Assembly: GCA_964036045.1 (NCBI GenBank)
Contig: OZ038383.1
Location: 93,442,086 to 93,506,085 of the forward strand
DNA from: Eutreptiella sp. 'Long Island Sound 2002'
Taxonomy: Eukaryota; Euglenozoa; Euglenophyceae; Eutreptiales; Eutreptiaceae
Length of the DNA stretch: 64,000 bases
Direction: 5' to 3'
The position numbers were made by a program, and so were the translations under genes. The notes under the pieces were generated by a model. That model was given only the letters and a program-made list of their open reading frames with translations, was not told the origin of the DNA and searched no databases. Numbering within the stretch: position 1 is the first letter of the stretch; each line of letters opens with the position of its first letter. Below are positions 1 through 12,179 of the stretch, one piece after another.

Positions 1-182
1 CCATATTTGCTGGAACTACACTTTGAACCGTATCCATGGTCGTATAGTATCAACCATTTGGGGTAAATTTTCACCATGGCGGGTGGTTAAAAACACTCGC
101 TTCTTTGGCATAGGCTAGCAAACCTAGGTACTTATTTCATTCTTGTACCGCCGCGTTTCACACAGCTTTTAAACTCTGACGA

Positions 183-692
183 TCACCGCAAATGTTGCCC
201 CTGTTGCCCTGTTGTACCACTGCACACTGCCACAACACGTGCACGTGGTCCATCATTAGCAGCATCTGGGATTGCAACACTGCATGTTCCTACAACAGAA
301 GTATCCTCGGTGCTGCTATCTTGCAGTTGCACAACCTCCTAAGTAGAAGCAGGGTGTGGTGCACCAATAATACGAGTTGTAGCAACACTTGGTTGGGGTC
401 CCGGAAACGCAGTTTGTGCCTCCGATATTACATTCTCATGCTCAGCAGCAACACAAGCAAAAGCAACAACACAACCATCACTTGGACGCACAACAACATC
501 GACTGCAATGGGCACCTCACCAGCACTTTCAAGACCAGCAGCAGTGGCATGCGATGTAAAATGTGATGCACATGCTTCATTGTGACCGGGTGGTACCAGT
601 TGTAGTGCCACTGTGTAAGACATCCATGCTCCACCACAACGGCCCCAAGCACCAGCGAGGCAAATTTCAATATTGCTTGGACACTTGATGGT
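183..692 (-). pseudogene. Ala/Val-rich coding remnant with one internal TAG
   Basis: One minus-strand frame is open for 170 codons except for a TAG at 341-339. Its product has mixed, soluble-protein composition (for example DVVVRPSDGCVVAF and GTCSVAIPDAANDGPR) and does not look like repeat-derived sequence. The first Met is at 623, but the frame stays open upstream to 692, where the preceding gaagtag could be a 3' splice site, so this may be an internal or terminal exon. It closes with TGA at 185-183. The plus-strand frame over the same bases (192-566) is Cys/Asn/Thr-rich and looks like its shadow. I recognise no family. The single stop suggests a recent pseudogene or an intron that I cannot resolve. 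Neighbours are unique sequence, then short satellites. Confidence 0.4.
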
Positions 693-883
693 CTACTTCT
701 TCATAAACCCGGGCCACATGACCTTGTGACAAAAACTCCCTCGGGTGGTTTGTACTTTTATGACAAACGAAGGTACCAAGCGTTGTTGAGAACATGAAAA
801 TTGGAATCTCACCTATCTACGGGGATGAACAAAAAATGGGTAAGAAAGACACTAGCATCAGCAACAACCCTAACATAAATGTC

Positions 884-985
884 CTTGAAACCCTATAGTT
901 CCCCGTAATTCCCCCCAAACGCCCATAAAACCCCATAATTGCCCATGAATCCCCACCATTCCCCATAATTCCGGCCCAATCCGTG
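884..985. repeat. CCCCATAATT-type short tandem repeat, copy 1
   Basis: About 100 bp of imperfect units of the form ccccataattcccc/ccccataaaa. The same motif forms a longer block at 8,700-8,935, so it belongs to a dispersed minisatellite. Confidence 0.7.
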
Positions 986-1074
986 CAAGCCATTGGCAAC
1001 AAACAACTCCCATAGCACTACTTTAGGAATTATGGGAAATTTTCTCGTCAATGCCAAAGCAAGTTCACTCGCCA

Positions 1075-1330
1075 CATTCACCAAGCTTTTGGCGAACGCA
1101 TGGCCCTGCCCACCATCCCTAGCAGTGTGGCACTACTTGGCAGGTCTACAAGTGCCCACTGCCTGTTGAAGTGCAATAGTGCCTTGCACGATTTGTAGTG
1201 CCCACTACCCCCTTGAATAAAGACATGTACCAAAAAAAAACATGTACATGCACCAAAACATCCACGTGCCATTGTGCCACGTGTAGTGTTGAAGTGCCCA
1301 ATAGCAATTCCAATACCCCGTGCTCCGTGC
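1075..1330 (-). repeat. Fragment of the ~50-bp satellite family, reverse orientation
   Basis: Contains units such as agtgcccactgcctgttgaa and agtgcccactaccccctt, the reverse complement of the gtagtgggcagtggaa-type units that build the 1.9-8.7 kb array. A run of short A tracts (1,231-1,240) interrupts it. Confidence 0.55.
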
Positions 1331-1605
1331 ACCGTAGAAACTCATTGCATCTTGGTGTGCACACTATCCGGCAACCTCTATACTTTTGTGCAAAGATAGC
1401 AATTTTGGGTATAAACGCAACCACCTTGGGGTGCACACTATCTAGCAACTCACCCCTTTGGTGGATAGATGGGTGTTTTGGGGTAGAAACTCATGCAATG
1501 TGAGGTCTAGAATTTCCAACGGCTCACCCTGTTTGTGCATAGATGGGGTTTTGGGGGGTAGAAACTCATGCACTTTGGGCAGAGCGGTCCTTAACGGGGG
1601 AAAAA
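1325..1605 (+). repeat. ~73-bp tandem repeat (GGTAGAAACTCATGCA family), copy 1
   Basis: Three to four degenerate units, each with tgcacactatc, then caactcaccc, then atagatgggtgttttgg and gtagaaactcatgca. The same family is at 15,010-15,450, where it occurs in both orientations. Confidence 0.65.
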
Positions 1606-1900
1606 AAGTGTTCCTGTACACATTTTTCTCAAAAAGCCCGCGAGCACTCCATGTGTTCAACCATTGGTTCATGTCTTCACCCAAGGGTTCCCGACTGCTC
1701 AACCATGAGTTCCCCGCCCAACATGCTTGCAATCACTCAATGATATGTTCCTAACCCCACATGTGTTCAATGATAGCATCCCAACTAGACCAAGGTTTTT
1801 TTTCATGAAATGCAGCAACACAATGTTCGACCACCCAAATGTTCCGTCGCTGGTGGCACCACTCAAAATAAACTCTCTGCACCTGGTACAACCGTTCACA
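1606..1900. other. Spacer with weak ~50-bp repetition
   Basis: Contains loosely repeated tgttcaaccat/tgttcaatgat motifs (1,655-1,775) and a short T run. I see no gene; the small open frames on both strands overlap the repeats. Confidence 0.4.
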
Positions 1901-4900
1901 CTCCAAGGGGCAGGCGGGGAGGATCATGCAGCACATAGCCATACTAGTGGGGGCAACGGGCAGGAGATTTCTTCTTTTGGTCATTGCCACACTGCTAGGG
2001 ACAGTGTGTAGTCGGGCTGTTGCTAACCACACCCACATTGCACACCGTAGTGCACAATGGAACTATTGCTTGGCACTACCCAAATGGAGGAGACATTGTC
2101 CAGATATGCTTCTGATGAGCAAGTCCGCCATACGATGAGAATACATCTTTGCATTCGCTACCTCACACTAGTGGGCTGCACAACTCTCAATCCTAACTAC
2201 TACACTGCAATTGCGGTGGCCAATGGAAATCCTCTGGCACACCGCCACACATTAAGGGACACTGGGCTGTGGATCTCCTATTACACACTGATGCACGGCC
2301 GGGAGGAGTGGGGACATGGCAGCTTTGTGACACACTACCACAGTGCAGTGTGTAGCAGCTAGGTGAACTCCTTTTGGGCATTGCCATGCCGCCAGGGGCC
2401 GTGGGCACGGGAATTCTTCATGAGCACTCCCATACAATAGACGGTGGTGGGCAGTGAAACCCGTGCTAGACATTGCCTCACTACACGGGGTAGGGGGCAT
2501 TGGAACCATTGTTAAGCACTACCACGCACTATAGTTGGTAGTGGGCCGTGGTACCGCTTCTTAGCACTTCCACATAGTATGGGGGAGTGGGCAGTGGAAG
2601 TCACACCAAGCACTACCACTTTGTAGTGGGGCAATGGACATTATAACTGGTGCTCGGCCCCGCCACAATGCACAACAGAGTGCACCGTGGACCTCTTGCG
2701 GTACACTGCCACACTACAAGGGGTAGTGGGTAGTGGTGGATGGGCCGAGCATAACCTCGATACAAGCTGCCTAATGGTGTGGAACTCTCGATGCGTTTTG
2801 CCGCATTACAGAGAGCTAAGGGGAGTGAATCTCTTGCTTAGAACGAAGGCCCTTTAGGGCAATAGGGGGATAGTTGTCTTGTGATGCAATACCCCACTCA
2901 GAGGGGCAAGGGGTGGTGGACTTAGTAATGGCCACCGCCACATTGCCAAGAGCACGGCTCGTTGAGACTCCTGGTGATCCTCGCCATGCTGCAGCGGCAA
3001 CCCTCCGGTGAAACTCTTGCTGAGTAATGCCACGCTCCAAGGGGCAGGCGGGGAGGATCATGCAGCACATAGCCATACTAGTGGGGGCAACGGGCAGGAG
3101 ATTTCTTCTTTTGGTCATTGCCACACTGCTAGGGACAGTGTGTAGTCGGGCTGTTGCTAACCACACCCACATTGCACACCGTAGTGCACAATGGAACTAT
3201 TGCTTGGCACTACCCAAATGGAGGAGACATTGTCCAGATATGCTTCTGATGAGCAAGTCCGCCATATGATGAGAATACATCTTTGCATTCGCTACCTCAC
3301 ACTAGTGGGCTGCACAACGCTCAATCCTAACTACTACACTGCAGTTGCGGTGGCCAATGGAAATCCTCTGGCACACCGCCACACATTAAGGGACACTGGG
3401 CTGTGGATCTCCTATTACACACTGATGCACGGCCGGGAGGAGTGGGGACATGGCAGCTTTGTGACGCACTACCACATTGCAGTGTGTAGCAGCTAGGTGA
3501 ACTCCTTTTTTGGCATTGCCATGCCGCAAGGGGCCGTGGGCACGGGAATTCTTCATGAGCACTCCCATACAATAGACGGTGGTGGGCAGTGAAACCCGTG
3601 CTAGACATTGCCTCACTACACGGGGTAGGGGGCATTGGAACCATTGTTAAGCACTACCACGCACTATAGGTGGTAGTGGGCCGTGGTACCGCTTCTTAGC
3701 ACTTCCACATAGTATGGGGGAGTGGGCAGTGGAAGTCGCACCAAGCACTACCACTTTGTAGTGCGGCAATGGACATTATAACTGGTGCTCGGCCCCGCCA
3801 CAATGCACAACAGAGTGCACCGTGGACCTCTTGCGGTACACTGCCACACTACAAGGGGTAGTGGGTAGTGGTGGATGGGCCGAGCATTACCACGATACAA
3901 GCTGCCTAATGGTGTGGAACTCTCGATGCGTTTTGCCGCATTACAGAGAGCTAAGGGGAGTGAATCTCTTGCTTAGAACGAAGGCCCTTTAGGGCAATAG
4001 GGGGATAGTTGTATTGTGATGCAATACCCCACTCAGAGGGGCAAGGGGTGGTGGACTTAGTAATGGCCACCGCCACATTGCCAAGAGCACGGCTCGTTGA
4101 GACTCCTGGTGATCCTCGCCATGCTGCAGCGGCAACCCTCCGGTGAAACTCTTGCTAAGTAATGCCACGCTCCAAGGGGCAGGCGGGGAGGATCATGCAT
4201 CACATAGCCATACTAGTGGGGGCAACGGGCAGGAGATTTCTTCTTTTGGTCATTGCCACACTGCTAGGGACGGTGTGTAGTCGGGCTGTTGCTAACCACA
4301 CCCACATTGCACACCGTAGTGCACAATGGAACTATTGCTTGGCACTACCCAAATGGAGGAGACATTGTCCAGATATGCTTTTGATGAGCAAGTCCGCCAT
4401 ATGATGAGAATACATCTTTGCATTCGCTACCTCACACTAGTGGGCTGCACAACTCTCACTCCTAACTACTACACTGCAATTGCGGTGGCCAATGGAAATC
4501 CTCTGGCACACCGCCACACATTAAGGGACACTCGGCTTTGGATCTCCTATTACACACTGATGCACGGCCGGGAGGAGTGGGGACATGGCAGCTTTGTGAC
4601 ACACTACCACAGTGCAGTGTGTAGCAGCTAGGTGAACTCCTTTTGGGCATTGCCATGCCGCAAGGGGCCGTGGGCACGGGAATTCTTCATGAGCACTCCC
4701 ATACAATAGACGGTGGTGGGCAGTGAAACCCGTGCTAGACATTGCCTCACTACACGGGGTAGGGGGCATTGGAACCATTGTTAAGCACTACCACGCACTA
4801 TAGGTGGTAGTGGGCCGTGGTACCGCTTCTTAGCACTTCCACATAGTATGGGGGAGTGGGCAGTGGAAGTCACACCAAGCACTACCACTTTGTAGTGGGG

Positions 4901-7330
4901 CAATGGACATTATAACTGGTGCTCGGCCCCGCCACAATGCACAACAGAGTGCACCGTGGACCTCTTGCGGTACACTGCCACACTACAAGGGGTAGTGGGT
5001 AGTGGTGGATGGGCCGAGCATAACCTCGATACAAGCTGCCTAATGGTGTGGAACTCTCGATGCGTTTTGCCGCATTACAGAGAGCTAAGGGGAGTGAATC
5101 TCTTGCTTAGAACGAAGGCCCTTTAGGGCAATAGGGGGATAGTTGTCTTGTGATGCAATACCCCACTCAGAGGGGCAAGGGGTGGTGGACTTAGTAATGG
5201 CCACCGCCACATTGCCAAGAGCACGGCTCGTTGAGACTCCTGGTGATCCTCGCCATGCTGCAGCGGCAACCCTCCGGTGAAACTCTTGCTAAGTAATGCC
5301 ACGCTCCAAGGGGCAGGCGGGGAGGATCATGCAGCACATAGCCATACTACTGGGGGCAACGGGCAGGAGATTTCTTCTTTTGGTCATTGCCACACTGCTA
5401 GGGACAGTGTGTAGTCGGGCTGTTGCTAACCACACCCACATTGCACACCGTAGTGCACAATGGAACTATTGCTTGGCACTACCCAAATGGAGGAGACATT
5501 GTCCAGATATGCTTTTGATGAGCAAGTCCGCCATATGATGAGAATACATCTTTGCATTCGCTACCTCACACTAGTGGGCTGCACAACTCTCAATCCTAAC
5601 TACTACACTGCAATTGCGGTGGCCAATGGAAATCCTCTGGCACACCGCCACACATTAAGGGACAGTGGGCTGTGGATCTCCTATTACACATTGATGCACG
5701 GCCGGGAGGAGTGGGGACATGGCAGCTTTGTGACACACTACCACAGTGCAGTGTGTAGCAGCTAGGTGAACTCCTTTTTTGGCATTGCCATGCCGCAAGG
5801 GGCCGTGGGCACGGGAATTCTTCATGAGCACTCCCATACAATAGACGGTGGTGGGCAGTGAAACCCGTGCTAGACATTGCCTCATTACAGGGGGGAGGGG
5901 GCATTGGAACCATTGTTAAGCACTACCACGCACTATAGGTGGTAGTGGGCCGTGGTACCGCTTCTTAGCACTTCCACATAGTATGGGGGAGTGGGCAGTG
6001 GAAGTCACACCAAGCACTACCACTTTGTAGTGGGGCAATGGACATTATAACCGGTGCTAGGCCCCGCCACAATGCACAACAGAGTGCACCGTGGACCTCT
6101 TGCGGTACACTGCCACACTACAAGGGGTAGTGGGTAGTGGTGGATGGGCCGAGCATTACCTCGATACAAGCTGCCTAATGGTGTGGAACTCTTGATGCGT
6201 TTTGCCGCATTACAGAGAGCTAAGGGGAGTGAATCTCTTGCTTAGAACGAAGGCCCTTTAGGGCAATAGGGGGATAGTTGTCTTGTGATGCAATACCCCA
6301 CTCAGAGGGGCAAGGGGTGGTGGACTTAGTAATGGCCACCGCCACATTGCCAAGAGCACGGCTCGTTGAGACTCCTGGTGATCCTCGCCATGCTGCAGCG
6401 GCAACCCTCCGGTGAAACTCTTGCTAAGTAATGCCACGCTCCAAGGGGCAGGCGGGGAGGATCATGCAGCACATAGCCATACTAGTGGGGGCAACGGGCA
6501 GGAGATTTCTTCTTTTGGTCATTGCCACACTGCTAGGGACAGTGTGTAGTCGGGCTGTTGCTAACCACACCCACATTGCACACCGTAGTGCACAATGGAA
6601 CCATTGCTTGGCACTACCCAAATGGAGGAGACATTGTCCAGATATGCTTTTGATGAGCAAGTCCGACATATGATGAGAATACATCTTGGCATTCACTACC
6701 TCACACTAGTGGGCTGCACAACTCTCACTCCTAACTACTACACTGCAATTGCGGTGGCCAATGGAAATCCTCTGGCACACCGCCACACATTAAGGGACAC
6801 TCGGCTGTGGATCTCCTATTACACACTGATGCACGGCCGGGAGGAGTGGGGACATGGCAGCTTTGTGACACACTACCACAGTGCAGTGTGTAGCAGCTAG
6901 GTGAACTCCTTTTGGGCATTGCCATGCCGCCAGGGGCCGTGGGCACGGGAATTCTTCATGAGCACTCCCATACAATAGACGGTGGTGGGCAGTGAAACCC
7001 GTGCTAGACATTGCCTCACTACACGGGGTAGGGGGCATTGGAACCATTGTTAAGCACTACCACGCACTATAGGTGGTAGTGGGCCGTGGTACCGCTTCTT
7101 AGCACTTCCACATAGTATGGGGGAGTGGGCAGTGGAAGTCACACCAAGCACTACCACTTTGTAGTGGGGCAATGGACATTATAACTGGTGCTCGGCCCCG
7201 CCACAATGCACAACAGAGTGCACCGTGGACCTCTTGCGGTACACTGCCACACTACAAGGGGTAGTGGGTAGTGGTGGATGGGCCGAGCATTACCACGATA
7301 CAAGTTGCCTAATGGTGTGGAACTCTCGAT
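1901..7330 (+). repeat. 1,134-bp tandem satellite, about 4.8 near-identical copies
   Basis: The landmark ctccaaggggcaggcggg recurs at about 1,901, 3,035, 4,170, 5,304 and 6,439, a period of 1,134-1,135 bp. Copies differ at scattered single bases. Copies 1, 3 and 5 read ccttttgggcat where copies 2 and 4 read ccttttttggcat, while other sites pair 3 with 5 or 1 with 3, which hints at a dimeric higher-order pattern with exchange. Each monomer is itself made of ~46-56-bp related units with dyad potential (cactaccac ... gtagtggg). The recurrent 80-, 101- and 105-codon open frames repeat with the monomer, show no gene-like structure, and I do not call them genes. Confidence 0.95.
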
Positions 7331-8699
7331 GCGTATTGCTGCATTGAAGAGGGCTGGGAGCGAATCTTGTGCTCAGATGAAGGCGTTTCTGGGCAGAGGG
7401 GGATCGTTGTCTTGTGGCGCAATACCCCACTTAGAGGGGCAAGGGGTGGTGGACTTAGTGATGGCCACTTCCACATTGCCAACAGCACGGGTCGTTGAGG
7501 CTTCTGTTGATCCTTGCCGTTTTGCAGTGGCAACCCTCTCTTGAAACTCTTGCTAAGTAATGCCACGCTCCAAGGTGCAATTGGTGGCGTCATGCAGCAC
7601 ATAGCCATACTAGTGGGGGCAACGGGCAGGTGATTTCTTGATGGGCATTGCCACACTGCCAGCGGCAATTTGTAGTCGGGTTGTTGCTAACCACGCCCAC
7701 ATTGCACACCGTAGTGCACAATGGAACTATTCCTTGGCACTACTTGAATGAAGCAGACAGTGCCCACCTATGCCCTCGATGAGCAATACCGCCATACAAT
7801 GAGAATAAATCTTGACATTCGCTACCTCGCACTAGTGGGCTGCTCAACTTGTAATCCCGACTGCTACGCTAAAATAGGCGGTGGTCAATGGAAATCCTCC
7901 GGCACGCTACCACAGATTAGGGGGCAGTGGGCCGTGGATCTTGTACTGCGCATTGATGCACGGCCCGGGGGAAGTGGACATGGCAGCTGTGTGTCACACT
8001 CCAACACTAAAGGGAGTTGCGGGTAGGTCAACTCTTTTTGGGCGCTGCCATGCTGCAAGGGCGAGAGAGCATTGGACCCCTTCATGAGCACTCCCACATA
8101 ATAGAGGATGGTGGGCAGTGGAAGCCGTGCTACACAAAGCCACACTACACGGGGTAGTGCGCATTGGAAGTCCCGTTGAGCACTACCGCACTATAGGAGG
8201 TAGTGGGCCGTGGGACTGCTCCTTAGTACTTCCATGTAGCACAGGGGGTGGGTAGTGGAAGTCGCGCCAAGCACTACCAGCTTGTAGTAGGGCAATGTGC
8301 ATTATAACTCTTGCTGGGCATAGCCACAGTGTACAAAGCAGTCGGGCGCCGACCTCTTGCGGCACACTGCCACACCACAAGGGGTAGTCGGCACTGGTAC
8401 ATCGGCGCAGCATTGCCACAATGTGGACTGTCTGTTGGTGTGGAACTCTCGATGGATGTTGCCACATTGCACAAAGATAAGGGCAGGCGATCTCTTGCTC
8501 AACACAACCTTAGGGGGTACAGGGGAATGGATGTGATGTGACGCACTACCACAGTAAGAGGGACAATTGGTGGTCGAGTTAGTGATGGCCACACGGGGTG
8601 TAGAGACTCGTGTTGATCCTTGCCATGCTGCAGTGGCACTCTGCAAGAGACAATGGGCGGTGAGAATCATGCAGCACACAGCCATACTGCACGGGGCGA
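7331..8699 (+). repeat. Diverged copy of the 1,134-bp satellite
   Basis: Continues the previous array with the same order of landmarks (for example catgcagcacatagcc near 7,591) but many substitutions and indels. It is an older edge of the array. No gene seen. Confidence 0.85.
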
Positions 8700-8935
8700 A
8701 GGGCATAATGCCCCATCATTCTCCATGCTTCCCCATGCTTCCCCATACTTCCATGTAATTCCGCATAATTCCCCATAATTCCTCATAATTCCCCATACTT
8801 CCCGATCACTCCCCATAAAAACCCATAATTCCCCATAAAACCCCATAATTCCCCATAAAACCCCATAATTCCCCATAAAAGCCCATAAAAGCCCATGTAT
8901 CCCCATTATTTCCTGCAATTCCCCATTATTCTTGT
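8700..8935. repeat. CCCCATAATT-type short tandem repeat, copy 2
   Basis: About 235 bp of ccccataattccccataaaa-like units of ~10-20 bp, homologous to 884-985. It ends the 1,134-bp array domain. Confidence 0.85.
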
Positions 8936-9496
8936 CCTTTGGCAAGCAATAGTCCTTTGCCGTTGGTGACAACACGAGCCTGACTTGGCATGGGGAATCA
9001 CGCTAGGCCCTCCCGCACTGCAATGGGCAGCAGTTAGTGGACATCCCTCTTGGCGCTGCCACATTCGAACCCCCCAATCGGGCCCACAAGTTCCCCAATT
9101 GAGCCCGATTTGTTGGCCTCATTCAATTGGTTGGCGATTGAAGCAGAAAACAGCATTTTATGTGTGCACGGGGGGCGGGGGTTGCCAAGGGACAGTTTTT
9201 TGCTCTGCAGCTTGACACTTCGTTCGGAGTGACATTGAAAGGTTGTCTTGCTGGTCCCATTTGGGTCCCCTGCCATCGCTTGTTGATAGATTCATAGTGT
9301 CTACAAATGGCGAAGTGTGCTGTTTGTTTGCGCAAGGAGTCACACGGACAGTAGTTGCAGACCTCGGTGCATCTCGGCAAAAGCTCTTTTTAGTACGACG
9401 CCTTGATCACCTATTTGTCCCCCAAACTGGGTTCACCAACTCAACCCCTCCCCACTGCTCTCTTCTATAGGCTTTTGAAAAAATTATTGCCGGATC
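8936..9496. other. Unique sequence, possible upstream part of the next coding remnant
   Basis: Not repetitive. A plus frame at 9,243-9,470 (75 codons, ends TAG) has mixed composition but no recognisable family. I cannot support a gene here. Confidence 0.3.
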
Positions 9497-10212
9497 ATGA
9501 TGGTTCGTTCTCCCTCTCGACCACAGCAGGCACCCAACTAGGGTGGTAACGGGGAAGCAGCTCCCGCAAGGACTGCTGCCCCCCCTGGTGCCTCTTCTTT
9601 AGTGCCTCAGGACACCTCCCATGCCGAACTCAGAGCGGCACTGCACAAGCAACATATGGAGCTGGAGGGTTTAAGGGAAGACTTGAAGCCCAAAAGCTCT
9701 CAGACAAGAGTGTGGTGCCGGATTTGACACTCCATGCCATCGAGGAGTTCCTGGGCAGGGACAAGATTCCGTAATGGATGAGAGAGTCCTCGACGGCACT
9801 CAAGCAGCTCCTTACCAACCGGAAGTTGCCCACGCGACCCCCGGATATAGGGGGAGAGGTGCAGGCCCAGCCGCAGCCGGAGGACGCCCTGGCATACCGC
9901 ATCTGGGCAACCATGATACGATCCCAGGGTGCATACCGGAAGAGGTAGCACGCCCACGAGATGAGTGCCACAGTGCGTGAGACCCTGGATAGGTTGCCGT
10001 GGGAACAGGCTCTGCAGAAGGGGGGCGCCACTTTCGTATACAGGGGCGTCAAGTTCTTTACCGAGGAAGGAATTTTGCGACAGGTGGCGGCTAATGCCGA
10101 CCACATCCCGGTCAATGCGGTCCCCAGCGGGGACCGCCGGAAGTGCACGTCCCTGAGAGTCGAGGAGGGTAAACGCAGGCACTGGCACTTCGAGTGTCCC
10201 CAGTGGTCGTGA
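9497..10212 (+). pseudogene. Broken coding region, possibly coiled-coil, no recognised family
   Basis: Starts with two ATGs at 9,497, then a basic/Pro-rich stretch, a TAG at 9,539, and a charged, probably helical stretch (AELRAALHKQHMELEGLRED). Around 9,690 the frame shifts by one and continues as DLTLHAIEEFLGRDKIP, TAA at 9,772, then ALKQLLTNRKLPTRP, TAG at 9,946, and a clean 83-codon end (MSATVRETLDRLPWEQ ... HWHFECPQWS) closing with TGA at 10,210. The four lesions in ~235 codons mark it as dead. The charged N-terminal region and basic C terminus recall retroelement gag-like proteins, but that is only an impression. GC-rich sequence and C homopolymers follow. Confidence 0.5.
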
Positions 10213-10769
10213 CTTTTCGAGTTCGCGAGGGGTGCCTCAATAGAGGCACCTCCTCCACGAAGGGGAAGCCCAGCGGCAACTGACGCGGCGCCCCCGGAGG
10301 GGCGGCCGGGCCGGGTGCTTGTATGCGACCCCCCCTACCCCCCCCCCCCTTCTTTGAATGATACCGTTGCCGGGTCGGCCACCAACAAGTGTCCCTAGCA
10401 GCTTTGTGTATAGCGACCTAGTCGGCTATCAGGCATCAGACATCAGACTTTTATGGACCATCATTACCCAAACCAGAAACCCACCTCCCCCATCCCCCCT
10501 TGTGGTGTAGTACCCCCCCCCCCAATGGAAGACCCCCCCCCTGTGGCCCTTCCCGTGCTTTCTTGCATCAGGAAGTATGGAAAATGATTCGGAAAATACC
10601 CCCCGCTTGGTGTTGTGTGTTTGTGTGTAGGAAGCATGGAAACTGCACCCACTCACTACACTCTTCGAGGTGTAGATTTTCGTTCTGTGGCGTCAACCGT
10701 AGCGTTGTAGGGCCATCAGACACCATTGCAAAGTAAACCAACAGATTTGCCGCATTTGTAAGCATATGT

Positions 10770-10771
<2 letters not shown>
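10213..10771. other. GC-rich then unique sequence with C homopolymers
   Basis: Poly-C tracts near 10,339-10,350, 10,512-10,524 and 10,534-10,541. No open frame with gene-like composition. Confidence 0.4.

Positions 10772-10839
<68 letters not shown>
10772..10839. repeat. (CA)34 microsatellite
   Basis: Uninterrupted CA dinucleotides for about 68 bp. Confidence 0.97.
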
Positions 10840-10841
<2 letters not shown>

Positions 10842-11159
10842 TGACATAGCGCAGGCACTGTGGGGGTGCCCTTGCTTCAAGCCTTGGTTCGGGGGGGGGG
10901 GGTGCCTCTCCTTTCTTTACATGTTTTTCACCTGGGAGGGGGGAGACTTGAGAGAACTGCCGGGGGGGGGGGAGTTTAGTCACGGGTGCGGGAGGGTGTT
11001 CTTTTCTTTGTCTCACAGGTGTTTCTTTTCATGCAAAAAAAAACCAAAAAGACAACAATGAAAATAATCATTTCACAACTTGCAGGTATGCCATGCTATG
11101 CTGTGCCGTGTTGTGGTGTGTCTCCGTAGGTCCCCGTAGGTCCGAAGCCGGTTAGAACC
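10840..11159. other. Spacer with G homopolymers
   Basis: Poly-G runs near 10,891 and 10,962, an A-rich stretch near 11,035, then short tg-rich repeats (11,094-11,125). No gene seen. Confidence 0.4.
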
Positions 11160-12178
11160 CCCCCAATCACTTTCATAGCCCCCTCCCATCAATTTCATAG
11201 ACCCCCCCATCAATTTCATAGCCCCCCCATCAATTTCATATGCCCCCCCTATCAATTTCATAGCCCCCCCCCCATCTATTTCATAGCCCCCCCCCACATC
11301 CATTTCATAGCCCCCCCTATCAATTTCATAGCCCCCTCCCATCCATTTCATAGCCCTTCCCACATCCATTTCATAGCCCCCGCCTATCAATTTCATAGCC
11401 CCCCCCCCATCCATTTCATAGCCCCACACGCATCATTTTCATAGCCTCCCCCCATCAATTTCATAGCCCCCCCCCATCAATTTCATAGCCCTCCCTCCAT
11501 CAATTTCATAGCCCCTCCCCCATCAATTTCATAGCACTCCCCCCATCAATTTCATAGCCCCTCCCCCATCAATTTCATAGCACCCCCCCGTCAATTTCAT
11601 AGCCCCCCCATCAATTTCATATGCCCCCCTATCAATTTCATGGCCCCCTGCCCTATCAATTTCATAGCCCCCGCCCCCTATCAATTTCATAGCCCCCCCG
11701 CTATCAATTTCACAGCCCTACCCCCCATCAATTTCATAGCCCCACCCCCATCAATGTCATAGGTCCCCCCCATTCAATTTCATAGCCCCCCCCCCTATCA
11801 ACTTCATAGCCCCCTGCCCTATCAAATTCATAACCCCCCCTTTATCAATTTCGTACCCCCTCCCCCATCAATATCATAGCCCCCCCCCCATCCATTTCAC
11901 AGCCCCCCCATCAATTTCATATGCCCCCCCCCATCCATTACATAGCCCCCCCCCTTATTAATTTCATAGCCCCCCCCCCATCAATTTCATAGCCCCACCC
12001 CCATCAATTTCATAGGTTCCCCCCATTCAATTTCATGCCCCCCTCCATCGATTTCATAGCCCCCTGCCCTATCAATTTCATAACCCCCCCCCCCCTTATC
12101 AATTTCATAGCCCCCCCCGAATCGATTTCATAGCCCCCCCCCCCCCCCTCGACTTCATAGCCCCCCCCCCATTGATTC
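11160..12178. repeat. C-rich ~22-bp minisatellite
   Basis: About 45 units of the form catcaatttcatagccccccc, with length variation confined to the C run (about 5-11 C). The minus strand is G-run-rich every ~22 bp. The minus-strand open frames here (repeating Tyr-Glu/Met-Lys-Leu patterns) are products of the repeat. Confidence 0.95.
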
Positions 12179-12179
12179 A

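Noticed and set aside
1926-7047. Repeated 71-105-codon ORFs on both strands
   Set aside because: They recur with the 1,134-bp monomer, differ freely at replacement positions and have no start context or splice structure.
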